Assembly (NCBI GenBank): GCA_964446385.1
Contig: CAYUOH010000002.1
Coordinates: forward strand, 1 to 64,000
Reading direction: 5' to 3'
DNA from: CAYSRC01 sp964446385
GTDB taxonomy: Bacteria; Bacillota; Clostridia; Oscillospirales; Ruminococcaceae
Length of the DNA stretch: 64,000 bases
The notes under the pieces are model-generated. The model did no database searches, was not told the origin of the DNA, and saw only the letters and a list, made by a program, of their open reading frames with translations. Of this stretch, positions 51,260 through 59,800 are shown piece after piece (positions within the stretch are counted from its first letter, which is position 1; every line of letters begins with the position of its first letter). Made by a program: the position numbers and the translations under genes.

Positions 51260-51349
51260 TGTAATTTGCCTTTCTGTTATTTTTCGTATTTTTGTTAGTT
51301 TAGCATTTTGCCACAAACTTTGGAACAGGTACAAGCTTTGGAAGCCATG

Positions 51350-51931
51350 TCACTTTTGTCCACTTTGGTCAATATATTTATTATTGTAAATATAATCATA
51401 TAACATCTTTCTGTTCCATACCTGTGCCTCGATATAATGGGAATCTGTTTTAAACTTAGTAATTACTTCCTCAAGTTCATTATATAGATATACATTTGGA
51501 GTATCTGTTCTTTCCCCATCCACAATATTTCCGTTATCATCAAGAATGAAACGGTACATACTATCCGGAAATGTAAACGAAATAGCAGAAATATCCAAAT
51601 AATTCAAGGGGATCTTTATCTCTTCCGTATTCTTCTGAATATCTCCGCGGATATCAAATTCACCGGTAGGCGATTCTCCTAAAACCATGTATATTGGCAC
51701 TTTTTCCTGCGGATTTCCACCTTTTGCAATCAGTTGGTTATAGATCCATTTTTCAATTTCTTTCCTGTGAACCAAATAATCGTCTTCTGCATAGAAACCG
51801 CCGATATTATTTATTAAACAGTGCTTCTTTTTTATTTCGTTAGCCTTTTCGAGCGGATAATCGTTTAATGAAATAAACGGGTCTTCTCCACGTGTATAAT
51901 AACGTGTTAAGAAAATTGGAACAGTTTTCAT
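51350..51931 (-). CDS. Hypothetical protein of 193 aa
   Basis: Soluble protein with no signal peptide and no family that I recognise. It begins MKTVPIFLTRYYTRGEDPFI and has a mixed alpha/beta pattern (EKVPIYMVLGESPTGEFDIRG, DSMYRFILDDNGN, EAQVWNRKMLYDYI). GAAGGGCAG lies upstream of the ATG. It has its own promoter at 51974-52002, which is almost a copy of the promoter of the sulfatase gene at 62615. Function not assigned. Confidence 0.65.
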   Translation of the reverse strand: MKTVPIFLTRYYTRGEDPFISLNDYPLEKANEIKKKHCLINNIGGFYAEDDYLVHRKEIEKWIYNQLIAKGGNPQEKVPIYMVLGESPTGEFDIRGDIQKNTEEIKIPLNYLDISAISFTFPDSMYRFILDDNGNIVDGERTDTPNVYLYNELEEVITKFKTDSHYIEAQVWNRKMLYDYIYNNKYIDQSGQK

Positions 51932-51973
51932 ATCTGCCCTTCTTTAGTTTATGCTTTACAGTACAATAATGTA

Positions 51974-52002
51974 AGTATAGTAGCATTTTCCTGTGTGTAC
52001 AA
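51974..52002 (-). promoter_or_regulatory. Promoter of the 193-aa gene (shared module)
   Basis: Minus strand: TTGTAC (52002-51997), 17-bp spacer, TATACT (51979-51974). The spacer pattern CAGGA-AA--CTAC and the upstream CAACAAA are shared with the promoter at 62615-62643. Confidence 0.72.
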
Positions 52003-52144
52003 CAAAATCGTGGAAAGTAAGTCATATATTGTGTGCTATTCATAAGACGTACAGCCGCGCTTTACCGGTGAACAATCTATAAAAAATTATGTGACTCTGA
52101 GTTTGTGATATGATAAACTACAATTACATTTATAGGAGGTGACA

Positions 52145-52741
52145 ATGATGGAATATTTGCCTTATATCATCTGTGCGGTTGCCGCATACCTTTTGGGAAG
52201 TATACACCCCGCACATTTTATAGCAAAGCTGAAGGGGTTTGATATTCGCTCTAAGGGATCTCACAATTCCGGGGCGTCGAACGCTATGATGACAATGGGC
52301 TGGGGATGGGCGATACTTGTAGGTGTTATCGACATAGGCAAGTCCGCGCTTGCGGTCAGACTCGCGATGCTCATTTTCCCCGACGCGGCGTATATAGGCG
52401 TTTTCTCTGGTGTGTGCTGCATTTTGGGGCACATTTTCCCATTCTATCTGCGTTTTAAGGGTGGAAAGGGCTTCGCATCCTTTTTAGGGCTTATACTCGC
52501 AATGGACTGGAGAGTATTTCTTGCGTTTTTCGTTATTGTCGCTGTAATTACTCTGACTATAAAGTATATTGTAGTAGGTACGATGGCTACTGTGATCGGT
52601 TACCCGACGTATATGTTATTCACCAAAGCAAGCTACATCGCCGTTTTGATTGTGTTGGCAGCAACCGCGGTCATCATTATCAAGCACCGGGAAAATTTGG
52701 TTAAGATTGCAAAAGGCGAAGAATATAAGTTTAAATTTTAA
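52145..52741 (+). CDS. plsY: Glycerol-3-phosphate acyltransferase PlsY, copy 1
   Basis: 198 aa with about five membrane helices. The three PlsY motifs are present: GSIHPAHFIAKLKGFDIRS with SHNSGASNA, IGKSALAVRLAM, and GHIFPFYLRFKGGKGFASF. It transfers acyl groups from acyl phosphate to glycerol-3-phosphate, the first step of phospholipid synthesis. AGGAGG lies 5 bases before the first ATG and 8 before the second. A closely related gene follows 199 bases downstream, so this is a tandem duplication. Confidence 0.9.
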   Translation: MMEYLPYIICAVAAYLLGSIHPAHFIAKLKGFDIRSKGSHNSGASNAMMTMGWGWAILVGVIDIGKSALAVRLAMLIFPDAAYIGVFSGVCCILGHIFPFYLRFKGGKGFASFLGLILAMDWRVFLAFFVIVAVITLTIKYIVVGTMATVIGYPTYMLFTKASYIAVLIVLAATAVIIIKHRENLVKIAKGEEYKFKF

Positions 52742-52800
52742 TATACCTAAGGGACTTGCTTATACTTATACGGCAGCCTGCCGCGATTTCAAAAAAAGGA

Positions 52801-52832
52801 AACCCGCCTCGGAAATAACTCCGGAACGGGTT
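52801..52832 (+). terminator. Possible terminator between the plsY copies
   Basis: Arms AACCCG and CGGGTT (6 bp) with inner CGG/CCG pairing, followed by GCTTTAT. Weak. Confidence 0.4.
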
Positions 52833-52940
52833 GCTTTATGTAATGAATTGCCGAATGAAAGACGAACTTTATTTTGTAAAATAGTTGTGGCTCTGCGTTG
52901 CTGATGTGATAATCTGCTACTGCAACTATATAAGGAGACA

Positions 52941-53546
52941 ATGATGGGACTTATACCTTATATCATCTGTGCGGTTGGCTCATACATTTTGGGAAGCATA
53001 AACCCCGCACATTTTATCGCAAAGCGGAAGGGTTTTGAAATTCGCTCTTTGGGATCTCGCAATTCCGGGGCGACGAACGCTCAAATAACAATGGGCTGGG
53101 GATGGGGGATTCTTGTAGCCATTCTTGACATAGGCAAGTCAGCGCTTGCGGTCAGACTTGCGATGCTCATTTTCCCCGACGCGGCTTACATAGGCGAGTT
53201 CTCAGGGCTTTGCTGCATTTTGGGGCACATTTTCCCATTCTATCTGCGTTTTAAGGGTGGAAAGGGATTTGCCTCCTTTTCAGGGATAATACTCGCGATG
53301 GACTGGAGAGTGTTTCTTGTGTTTTTTGTGATTGCCGTGATTATCTCTTTAATTACTATGCGTACAAAGTATATGGTATTTAGCACGATGGTTACGGTGA
53401 TCGGTTACCCGGCGTATATGCTAATAACCCAAAAAAGCAACATCTCCGTTTTAATTGTGTTGGCGGCAACCACGGTCATCATTATCAAACACCGGGAAAA
53501 TTTAGTGAGGCTAGTAAAGAGCGAAGAGTATTTAGGTTCATACTAG
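52941..53546 (+). CDS. plsY: Glycerol-3-phosphate acyltransferase PlsY, copy 2
   Basis: 201 aa, close to copy 1 over its whole length, with the same motifs (GSINPAHFIAKRKGFEIRS, SRNSGATNA, GHIFPFYLRFKGGKGFASF). Differences are scattered, with a small insertion near residue 140 (ITMRTKYMV). Both copies look functional. AAGGAG lies upstream of ATG-ATG. The leader also resembles that of copy 1 (GGCTCTG...GTGATA...CTA-TGCAA), so the duplicated unit includes the promoter. The terminator at 53570 closes the pair. Confidence 0.9.
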   Translation: MMGLIPYIICAVGSYILGSINPAHFIAKRKGFEIRSLGSRNSGATNAQITMGWGWGILVAILDIGKSALAVRLAMLIFPDAAYIGEFSGLCCILGHIFPFYLRFKGGKGFASFSGIILAMDWRVFLVFFVIAVIISLITMRTKYMVFSTMVTVIGYPAYMLITQKSNISVLIVLAATTVIIIKHRENLVRLVKSEEYLGSY

Positions 53547-53569
53547 TATATATTTATTGAAGTAAAAGA

Positions 53570-53605
53570 AACACAAGGCTTTGCCGAGAGGCAAGGCCTT
53601 GTGTT
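53570..53605. terminator. Bidirectional terminator
   Basis: Arms AACACAAGGC-TTGCC and GGCAA-GCCTTGTGTT with one internal mismatch and a 4-base loop, then AATTTT. It lies between plsY copy 2 and the convergent aldo/keto reductase. Confidence 0.88.
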
Positions 53606-53661
53606 AATTTTGGAAAGTGAAATAAGGTATTGTACAAACTTGACAACATAAAATCCCATAT

Positions 53662-54588
53662 TTAGGGAAGAAACTTTCCGGCTGCCATATACAATTCATA
53701 CCACTCATGATGGGTTAGACGAACATTGGAAGCGCCGCAAATATCTTTAAGATGTTGCGGATTCATTGTTCCCACAATGGCCTGCATATGAGCCGGATGT
53801 CGGAGAATCCACGCAATGGCGATCGCACTCTTGGATACGCCATACTTATCTCCCAGTATACTCAAGATAAGGTTCAGTTCAAGGAAATCCGAATGATCGA
53901 TAAAGCTACCCCTAAACATGCCAATCTGCAGTGGTGACCAGGTCTGAATGGTGATGTCGTGTAAACGGCAGTAGTCTAAAATCCCGTTATCCCTGTCAAT
54001 AGAGCGCTCAGTTGTCTGGTTGTTCATATACAGCCCGTTATCGATCAGCTGAGTCTGATTCAAAGAAAACTGTAATTGATTGAATATCAACGGTTGCTGT
54101 ACATACTTTTTAAGCAATGTCAGCTGACCCGGAGTAACATTGCTGACACCAAAAAAGCGCACTTTCCCGCTCTTTTCCAATTTATTGAAGGCATCCGCAA
54201 TTTCCTGCGGATCATACAGCAGATCAGGGCGGTTCAGCAGCAGTACATCAAGGTAATCGGTTTGCAGACGGCGCAAACTTCCATCCACACTGTTCAGGAT
54301 GTCCTCGCTGCTCCAGTTAAATTCTTGGTGATCTAAATTCAGACCGTACTTGCTCTGAAGGATTACTCCTTCTCGATTCAGTCCCGTCGTCCGGAAAGCG
54401 TTGCCGAAACGGGTTTCTGCCTCTCCATCTCCGTAACAGGGTGCATGATCATAGAAATTGATGCCTTTTTCCGCTGCTGTGCAGATTATATCAGCTGCGT
54501 CCGAAACGGATAAAGTGGGCATCCGCATACAACCCAGAATGATATCGGAGATATTCTGAGGACCATTAACAACATTCAGTGTTTTCAT
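53662..54588 (-). CDS. Aldo/keto reductase
   Basis: 308 aa. The catalytic tetrad can be placed: Asp and Tyr in INFYDHAPCYGDGEAE, Lys in LQSKYG and His replaced or shifted near LLLNRPD (YLDVLLLNRPDLLY), where the usual family residue is H. The NADPH-binding end is GTMNPQHLKDICGA. The Asn in place of His in this motif is typical of a YdhF-like subgroup. It reduces carbonyls with NADPH. AGGATAGG precedes the ATG. Single gene. Confidence 0.92.
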   Translation of the reverse strand: MKTLNVVNGPQNISDIILGCMRMPTLSVSDAADIICTAAEKGINFYDHAPCYGDGEAETRFGNAFRTTGLNREGVILQSKYGLNLDHQEFNWSSEDILNSVDGSLRRLQTDYLDVLLLNRPDLLYDPQEIADAFNKLEKSGKVRFFGVSNVTPGQLTLLKKYVQQPLIFNQLQFSLNQTQLIDNGLYMNNQTTERSIDRDNGILDYCRLHDITIQTWSPLQIGMFRGSFIDHSDFLELNLILSILGDKYGVSKSAIAIAWILRHPAHMQAIVGTMNPQHLKDICGASNVRLTHHEWYELYMAAGKFLP

Positions 54589-54878
54589 TTGCGGTTCCTA
54601 TCCTTTCTATTTCGTGTGTTTTTCTACATATTTTCTAAGAATCTGTATAACTTGCGCCTGTTGATGTTTGCGTTTTGACTTTTTCTCGCCTTTGCCTGCC
54701 CTGGTTTGTCAAAAAACTTTCCTATCATAATATGTTATGTATGATTTGATAATACCATTTTGACTTTATTCATACAATCATTTATTCCGGGAAATAAGTT
54801 CGCCAACCAGTTGATGCCAAAAAACAGACAAAAGCATATTTTAGTGTTCTTAAAAGGTCATTTATTGCTATAGTGATT

Positions 54879-55244
54879 TCAATTATTTACCAGTTTCTCT
54901 ATTGCCTCTTCTTTGGTCGGCAGGAAAAAGATTTCGTTTCCTCTGTTTGATTCATTTATAAAGTCTTTCAGAGGTTTGCTTGTATACTTTGTAAAGTCGC
55001 CATATATTGCGACTTTGGTTCGGTATGTGACGAATTATTGCAGAATCTCACCGGCGAGTCCCGTTCTTAAAAAGAAGAATGAATCGATAATATTATCTTT
55101 GTTAATTACGATCTTGTTTGTATTAGCTTCATAACCTACCGTTACCATCAGATCCAGCGCTGACTGCAGGTCGGTAAGCACCTTTTCTTCGCCTGCAACA
55201 ACGGCAATTTTTATTCCGTTTTGTTCAATGATATCAAGCTGCAT
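54879..55244 (-). pseudogene. DUF4180 gene interrupted by one in-frame stop
   Basis: The frame starts at ATG 55244 (AGGAG 6 bases upstream) and reads MQLDIIEQNGIKIAVVAGEE to GLAGEILQ, then TAA at 55037-55035. Without shift it continues FVTYRTKVAIYGDFTKYTS, LKDFINESNRGNEIFFLPT and KEEAIEKLVNN before TGA at 54881-54879. The combined 121 residues match a whole DUF4180 domain in length. At the stop one expects Lys (AAA to TAA is one change). No other damage is seen. Confidence 0.85.
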
Positions 55245-55289
55245 CTTTTTCTCCTGCGTTTCATTAATTGCACCGATAGGGTGCAATTC

Positions 55290-56210
55290 TTAACCGGATT
55301 CCTTCACCGCCCGGAAACTTAAGTAGTCTTGCCCGTCAAATTTCATTTTTTCATATACACCGCCATGATACACAATGATGTACGCCTTATGTTCATCTTG
55401 AACGGAGGTTTCTGACGTCCAGTAATATATGACCTTTGAGTGAACATCCCACAGAGGAGACTCTTTATCAGGGGTTCGCTCATAAACGGCCAGGCCTTCG
55501 GACGAATTCCATATTCCGCCCGCGTTCTGTCCGTGAAGCATCATTGAACGAACTGCTTCATCCACAGTGGGCAATCGCCAGATATTCTGCTCTTCTTCCA
55601 TAATGACAGTTCCGTCTTCAGACAGATATTTACATATTCTCTGTGCTTCATCCCATGATGTACCCTGGTCGGGCCAACCGGGTCCTCTCGGCGCCCAGAT
55701 CAATGTTAACCCGTTGCCTTGCACGGTTCTTATATCAAAATTATTATCATTGAGTCTTTGTGAAACCTTTATACCTTGAGGTATTGAAATCGCAATAATA
55801 ATAATCAAAGGTACTGCAATCAGTAACCTTATAGCCCATTTCTTTGGTTTTGGATCTCCGAAGTAATAGCCCAAACCAAGAATGATTATCGGAATTGCAA
55901 TCAACAGCCCGATAACATTGAAGCTTGCGTCCCCCAAAAACCAAACGCTGATAATTGCAGTTGCAATATGTAATAAAAGCCCAACTGTCTTACTCCATAG
56001 AATAATGACAGACAGCGATACAAAGATTATCGTTATTAAGAGATACTGAAAGAACAACATGAAAAGGTTTTCCCATATCGAAACGGAATACCATCCTTCA
56101 TGAAAGTTCTCAGTCGCTCCCCAATATGCCCATACGCTTGAAAAAGCAATTGTGATGGACACAGCTATCCATCCTATGATTGATTTTATATCTTTTTTCA
56201 ACGGTTCCAC
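55290..56210 (-). CDS. Membrane protein with C-terminal DUF1566-like domain
   Basis: About 306 aa. Five or so membrane helices (about residues 12-165) lead to an external C-terminal domain with SWDEAQRICKYLSEDG, WRLPTVDEAVRSMM and YYWTSETSVQDEHKAYIIVYHGG, the pattern of DUF1566/formylglycine-generating-enzyme-like C-type lectin folds. Function unknown. The upstream 27 codons of the open frame overlap a terminator hairpin at 56234-56257, so the real start is probably GTG 56210 or TTG 56201; no strong SD decides. Confidence 0.65.
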   Translation of the reverse strand: MEPLKKDIKSIIGWIAVSITIAFSSVWAYWGATENFHEGWYSVSIWENLFMLFFQYLLITIIFVSLSVIILWSKTVGLLLHIATAIISVWFLGDASFNVIGLLIAIPIIILGLGYYFGDPKPKKWAIRLLIAVPLIIIIAISIPQGIKVSQRLNDNNFDIRTVQGNGLTLIWAPRGPGWPDQGTSWDEAQRICKYLSEDGTVIMEEEQNIWRLPTVDEAVRSMMLHGQNAGGIWNSSEGLAVYERTPDKESPLWDVHSKVIYYWTSETSVQDEHKAYIIVYHGGVYEKMKFDGQDYLSFRAVKESG

Positions 56211-56233
56211 ACCATCTCTTGACCTAACAAAAA

Positions 56234-56257
56234 ACTCCGCTGTAAACACAGCGGAGT
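56234..56257 (-). terminator. Hairpin with minus-strand T run
   Basis: Perfect 10-bp stem ACTCCGCTGT/ACAGCGGAGT, 4-base loop, with TTTTTTGTT following on the minus strand. It lies upstream of the gene at 55290-56210, with no clear minus-strand gene before it. Confidence 0.75.
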
Positions 56258-56669
56258 CGAAGCATCTGCAAATCAAATGCGGGACGGGCATTTAGATTCG
56301 TCCCTGTCAAATATATATATGTTATGGTGCTTATACTCTCTAGACTCCGATGGCGGACTCTGAAATTCGCTCTTATCATGATTCAAGCTCCATACTCCGG
56401 TTAAATTGATCATACTATTAGTTCCATATCGCAATGTTGATGAACTATAATCGGCTGTCTTCAGTTTACAGCAAACCTCTCCCTTGTCAATGAGATTTTT
56501 GGAGCCTTTACCCGAATGTTTTATGGTTATCGGCGATGTGAATCTGCCATGGGGAGGACATTGCAGTGATTGATTTTAATTTCGTTGCTTTTTAAATCGG
56601 CAAAAGTGTAATATATAAATATATGAAACTTATGTGTTTCAATAAATCAAATAGAAGGAGCGACGGAAT
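56258..56669. other. Intergenic region without recognisable gene
   Basis: About 410 bases without an open frame of note. It holds the leader of the epimerase gene (GAAGGAG before ATG 56670) and a 16-codon open stretch (MVIGDVNLPWGGHCSD, 56524-56571) that could be a gene remnant. The minus-strand hairpin at its left edge suggests that a lost minus-strand gene once ended here. Confidence 0.5.
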
Positions 56670-57683
56670 ATGAAGGTGTTTTTAATTGGCGGAACGGGTC
56701 TCTTGGGCAGTGAGTGCGCAAGGCAGCTCATTGAGTCTGGCCACGAGGTAACAGCGCTGGCACTGCCGCCGGTTCCCACGGGCGCAGAACTGCCGCCCGA
56801 AATGAGGATAGAATTCGGAAGCTATCTGGACCTGGATGATGCACAGTTTCGGCAGTACTTTAACGGTTGCGAGGGCTTTGTGTTTGCAGCCGGTGTGGAC
56901 GAGCGCGTGGAAGGACCTGCGCCAATCTACGAGATGTTCAAAAAGTTCAACATCACGGCGTTGGAACGGCTTTTGCGGATTGCCAAGGAATGCGGAGTGA
57001 AGCACGTTTCAATATGCGGCTCGTATTTTTCATATTTTGCCAAGATATGGCCTGAGAAAGAGCTCTGCAGATGGCATCCGTATATCCGTTCCCGCATCGA
57101 CCAGGAAAATATGGCGCTGTCGTTTGCGGATGAAAATTTTGATGTTGCAATGTTGGAAATACCATATATTTTTGGCACCCAAAAAGGCCGTAAGCCTGTG
57201 TGGTTGTTCATCGCGGAAATGATACGCTCAGCAAAAAGCTCTATTATGTATCCCAAAGGCGGCACAACGATGGTCACGGTGCGCCAGGTCGGTCAGGCAC
57301 TTGCCGGCGCGTTGATGCGCAACAAGGGAGGTAACTGCTATCCTATCGGCTGGTACAATCTGACGTGGGTTGAGTTCCTGACTATAGCGAAAAAGCATCT
57401 CGGCTGCCCGGAGAAAAAAATCAAGACTATCCCGAATTGGATGTACACTTTAGGTGGAAGACAGCTTATGGCCAAGCAGAAGAAAGCCGGACATGAGGGA
57501 GGACTTCACATGGTAAAGTTTACGAATGTTATGTGTGCGGAAACCTTTATCGACAAATCTCTTGGCTGCGAGAAACTGGGTGTTACCGAGGATGATATCG
57601 ATGCAGCTATCGGCCAATCCATGAGGCTGTGTGCCGAAATCATAGACGGCAGAAGTGATGTCATCGACATGAAAGGGGAATAG
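56670..57683 (+). CDS. NAD(P)-binding epimerase/dehydratase-type protein
   Basis: 337 aa of the extended short-chain dehydrogenase fold. The nucleotide loop is FLIGGTGLLGSE, and the middle has VSICGSYFSYF and HPYIRSRIDQEN. The usual catalytic Tyr-x3-Lys appears as YIRSR, with Arg in place of Lys, so catalysis may be altered. The substrate region has PYIFG and a C-terminal helical domain. GAAGGAG lies upstream of the ATG. Single gene with a strong terminator. Confidence 0.85.
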   Translation: MKVFLIGGTGLLGSECARQLIESGHEVTALALPPVPTGAELPPEMRIEFGSYLDLDDAQFRQYFNGCEGFVFAAGVDERVEGPAPIYEMFKKFNITALERLLRIAKECGVKHVSICGSYFSYFAKIWPEKELCRWHPYIRSRIDQENMALSFADENFDVAMLEIPYIFGTQKGRKPVWLFIAEMIRSAKSSIMYPKGGTTMVTVRQVGQALAGALMRNKGGNCYPIGWYNLTWVEFLTIAKKHLGCPEKKIKTIPNWMYTLGGRQLMAKQKKAGHEGGLHMVKFTNVMCAETFIDKSLGCEKLGVTEDDIDAAIGQSMRLCAEIIDGRSDVIDMKGE

Positions 57684-57729
57684 TCCGGTATAAATACAGC
57701 AGTTTGCTGTGAACCCTGAAAATAAGAAA

Positions 57730-57760
57730 AACCCACCCCGGAATCTTTCCGGGGTGGGTT
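57730..57760. terminator. Strong bidirectional terminator
   Basis: Perfect 14-bp stem AACCCACCCCGGAA/TTCCGGGGTGGGTT with a 3-base loop and flanking A- and T-rich sequence, between the epimerase and the convergent ABC operon. Confidence 0.92.
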
Positions 57761-57836
57761 ACTTTATATTTTGATTTAGCAATATTTGTAATGCTCAAGT
57801 CGGTATTCCGAGTCGTCTTGCCCTTAATAGACACTT

Positions 57837-58607
57837 TTATAATTTTCTTTTGTTAAAAATCACAATTGCCAATATTGCATTTCCTAAAATAAGCAATAAT
57901 GTGATTATCAGTGAAAGCATGTATTCTTTAGGTTCGGCTTGAGAAGTCAGAAGGGTCATACTCTCACTTAGTTTTGTAGGGAAATATTTCCCGAATTTTG
58001 GTATCATACCGACCAGGTATAATCCAAAAAAGCAGCCGCCTGTACCAAGCAGAACTCCTGTGTTTGCGCTTGATATAGATGAAAACAACATTATAAGTGA
58101 GATTATCCACACTCCGAACAAAAAGTAATAGAATACTGACGGAAGAAGGTAACTTACAACAGAATTGTCCCAATAAATTGCATTATAGCCGAATGTTATA
58201 CAGGTGGTTAATGCGAAGCCGGCTGCCCAGAACCCCAGCATTGTAAGAGTTTTGGAGCATATAACCTTCCATCTTGAAAGCCCTTTTGTCAATACCGGAA
58301 TAAGAGTTCCTTTTTGATATTCACCTGTCAGAGAGCTTGAAAACATCAAGACAAATATAATAAGTGCCATCGGTATATTTTTATAAAACTGCGTCCATGA
58401 AGTAAGGGCGTTAACCTCGATCTGGGTAATAATTATACCGTTTTCGGTCAGTGTGTCGGATAACATTTCCATCATCCACGGAGTAAGCTTGGCTATTGCA
58501 GGGTTCATGATGCCGAAAAGTACAAAGATGATAAAAAGAACCAGCAGCTTTCCGCCTCTTATTTGCTCAAGCCATTCTTTTTTCAAAAATGCAAAAAAAG
58601 ATTTCAT
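57837..58607 (-). CDS. ABC-2 type permease (YxlG-like)
   Basis: 256 aa with about six membrane helices (first at about 20-38, then grouped from 75 to 250). The starting region FFAFLKKEWLEQIRGGKLLVLF is typical of ABC-2 permeases. It overlaps the ATPase gene by 4 bases (TAAATG overlap). Together with the ATPase and the small PLDc_N protein it matches the plan of yxlE-yxlF-yxlG in Bacillus subtilis. The substrate is unknown. Confidence 0.85.
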   Translation of the reverse strand: MKSFFAFLKKEWLEQIRGGKLLVLFIIFVLFGIMNPAIAKLTPWMMEMLSDTLTENGIIITQIEVNALTSWTQFYKNIPMALIIFVLMFSSSLTGEYQKGTLIPVLTKGLSRWKVICSKTLTMLGFWAAGFALTTCITFGYNAIYWDNSVVSYLLPSVFYYFLFGVWIISLIMLFSSISSANTGVLLGTGGCFFGLYLVGMIPKFGKYFPTKLSESMTLLTSQAEPKEYMLSLIITLLLILGNAILAIVIFNKRKL

Positions 58608-59503
58608 TTACCGATCACCTCCAAAAACACAGATTCCAGTGTCGGTTCGCTTTTTTCAAGCCGGGTAAAAGATATTCTATTATCAAGCAAATATTTCATG
58701 ATATTTTCAATGTTTTCACTGTCACAAAAGACAAGCCGGTTTCTGTCAACTATCTTTGCAGCGGGAAATACGGAAGTCAGTTTATGTATGTCGTCGTGAA
58801 TTTCAAGATCAAGTTCAAAATCGCCTCTCTTGCGGCTTTGCCTGATCTCCTCGACAGTACCGTATTTCATGATTATTCCGTTATGCAATAATGCTATTTC
58901 GTCGCAAATTCTCTCCACATCGGAAAGAATGTGTGTCGAAAACAGTACCGTTGTATATTCCTTTGCCGCAATAAGAATATCAAGAATTTCCTTGCGCCCG
59001 GCAGGATCAAGCGCCGAGGTGGGCTCATCACATATGAGGAGCTTAGGTTCTCCGAGCAGTGCCTGTGCAATGCCCAACCGTTGTTTCATACCTCTTGAAA
59101 AACCTTTGATCTTATGTTTCTCGTCTGCCAGCCCTACCAGATTTAACAGTTCTTCCGATTTTTTCTGTGTATGTTGTTTGTCGAGCTCTAAAATATCCCC
59201 GCAAAAGCGGAGATATTCAACAGGCGTCAAAAAGCTGTAAAACTCCGGTACGTCGGGTAAGTAACCAACAAAGCGATTAGTTTTTGTTTGCCCGAAATGC
59301 ACTCTTTCACCGAGTACTGTGATCTCTCCGCCGTCTTTATCCAACAGTCCGAGAATGATTTTCATCGTTGTTGTTTTGCCTGCACCGTTTTGTCCAACAA
59401 AACCGAAAATGCTATGCTCAGGCACAGAAAAGCTCAGATCTTTCAGTACCTCACGATTTCCGAAGTTCTTTTTTATATGAGAAATCTCTAAGATGTTCAT
59501 CAA
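58604..59503 (-). CDS. ABC transporter ATP-binding protein (YxlF-like)
   Basis: 299 aa. Walker A GQNGAGKTT, signature FSRGMKQRLGIAQ, Walker B LLICDEPTSALDP and the H-loop FSTHILS are intact. A C-terminal extension of about 80 residues follows. It drives the permease encoded 4 bases into its end and overlaps the small PLDc_N gene before it by ATGA. The family includes export of peptides and self-protection from antibiotics. Confidence 0.94.
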   Translation of the reverse strand: MMNILEISHIKKNFGNREVLKDLSFSVPEHSIFGFVGQNGAGKTTTMKIILGLLDKDGGEITVLGERVHFGQTKTNRFVGYLPDVPEFYSFLTPVEYLRFCGDILELDKQHTQKKSEELLNLVGLADEKHKIKGFSRGMKQRLGIAQALLGEPKLLICDEPTSALDPAGRKEILDILIAAKEYTTVLFSTHILSDVERICDEIALLHNGIIMKYGTVEEIRQSRKRGDFELDLEIHDDIHKLTSVFPAAKIVDRNRLVFCDSENIENIMKYLLDNRISFTRLEKSEPTLESVFLEVIGK

Positions 59504-59703
59504 GACTCCTCTTTACCGATGAGAAAATAAAGAATTGGTCCGATAAACTCCATTCCTACAATAGCAACAATCAGCCATAGAACACGGTTACCATGTTTGT
59601 AATTTTTTTGTGTCAGGATGTGCCAAAGAGTATAACCTAAAAGAGCAAGTTCCGCTACTGCAAGCGGAATCAAAAAAGGCAGCATTTCAATAAGTTTATC
59701 CAT
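59500..59703 (-). CDS. PLDc_N-type small membrane protein (YxlE-like)
   Basis: 67 aa with two membrane helices (about residues 9-30 and 42-62): IPLAVAELALLGYTLWHIL and LWLIVAIVGMEFIGPILYFLIG. The W-x3-I-x2-G-x-I-x-Y-x4-G pattern is that of phospholipase D N-terminal membrane segments and of YxlE. It is the first gene of the three-gene ABC operon, with AAGGAG upstream. In B. subtilis the equivalent set belongs to the SigY operon; no sigma gene is next to it here. Confidence 0.85.
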   Translation of the reverse strand: MDKLIEMLPFLIPLAVAELALLGYTLWHILTQKNYKHGNRVLWLIVAIVGMEFIGPILYFLIGKEES

Positions 59704-59800
59704 CAGTTTATCTCCTTGGGTAATTTATTTAAAAATATATGTTTCGTGAATTTCACCTATACAATATACCATATTTTGCATCTAATGCGTGCTAAGTCTC

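Noticed and set aside
54913..55134. Plus-strand 73-aa open frame
   Set aside because: It is antisense to the 3' half of the DUF4180 relic, with no SD or homologous features.
54879..55244. Stop-codon recoding (selenocysteine or pyrrolysine) in the DUF4180 gene
   Set aside because: The stop is TAA, not TGA or TAG, and no downstream recoding hairpin is evident; a nonsense change is simpler.
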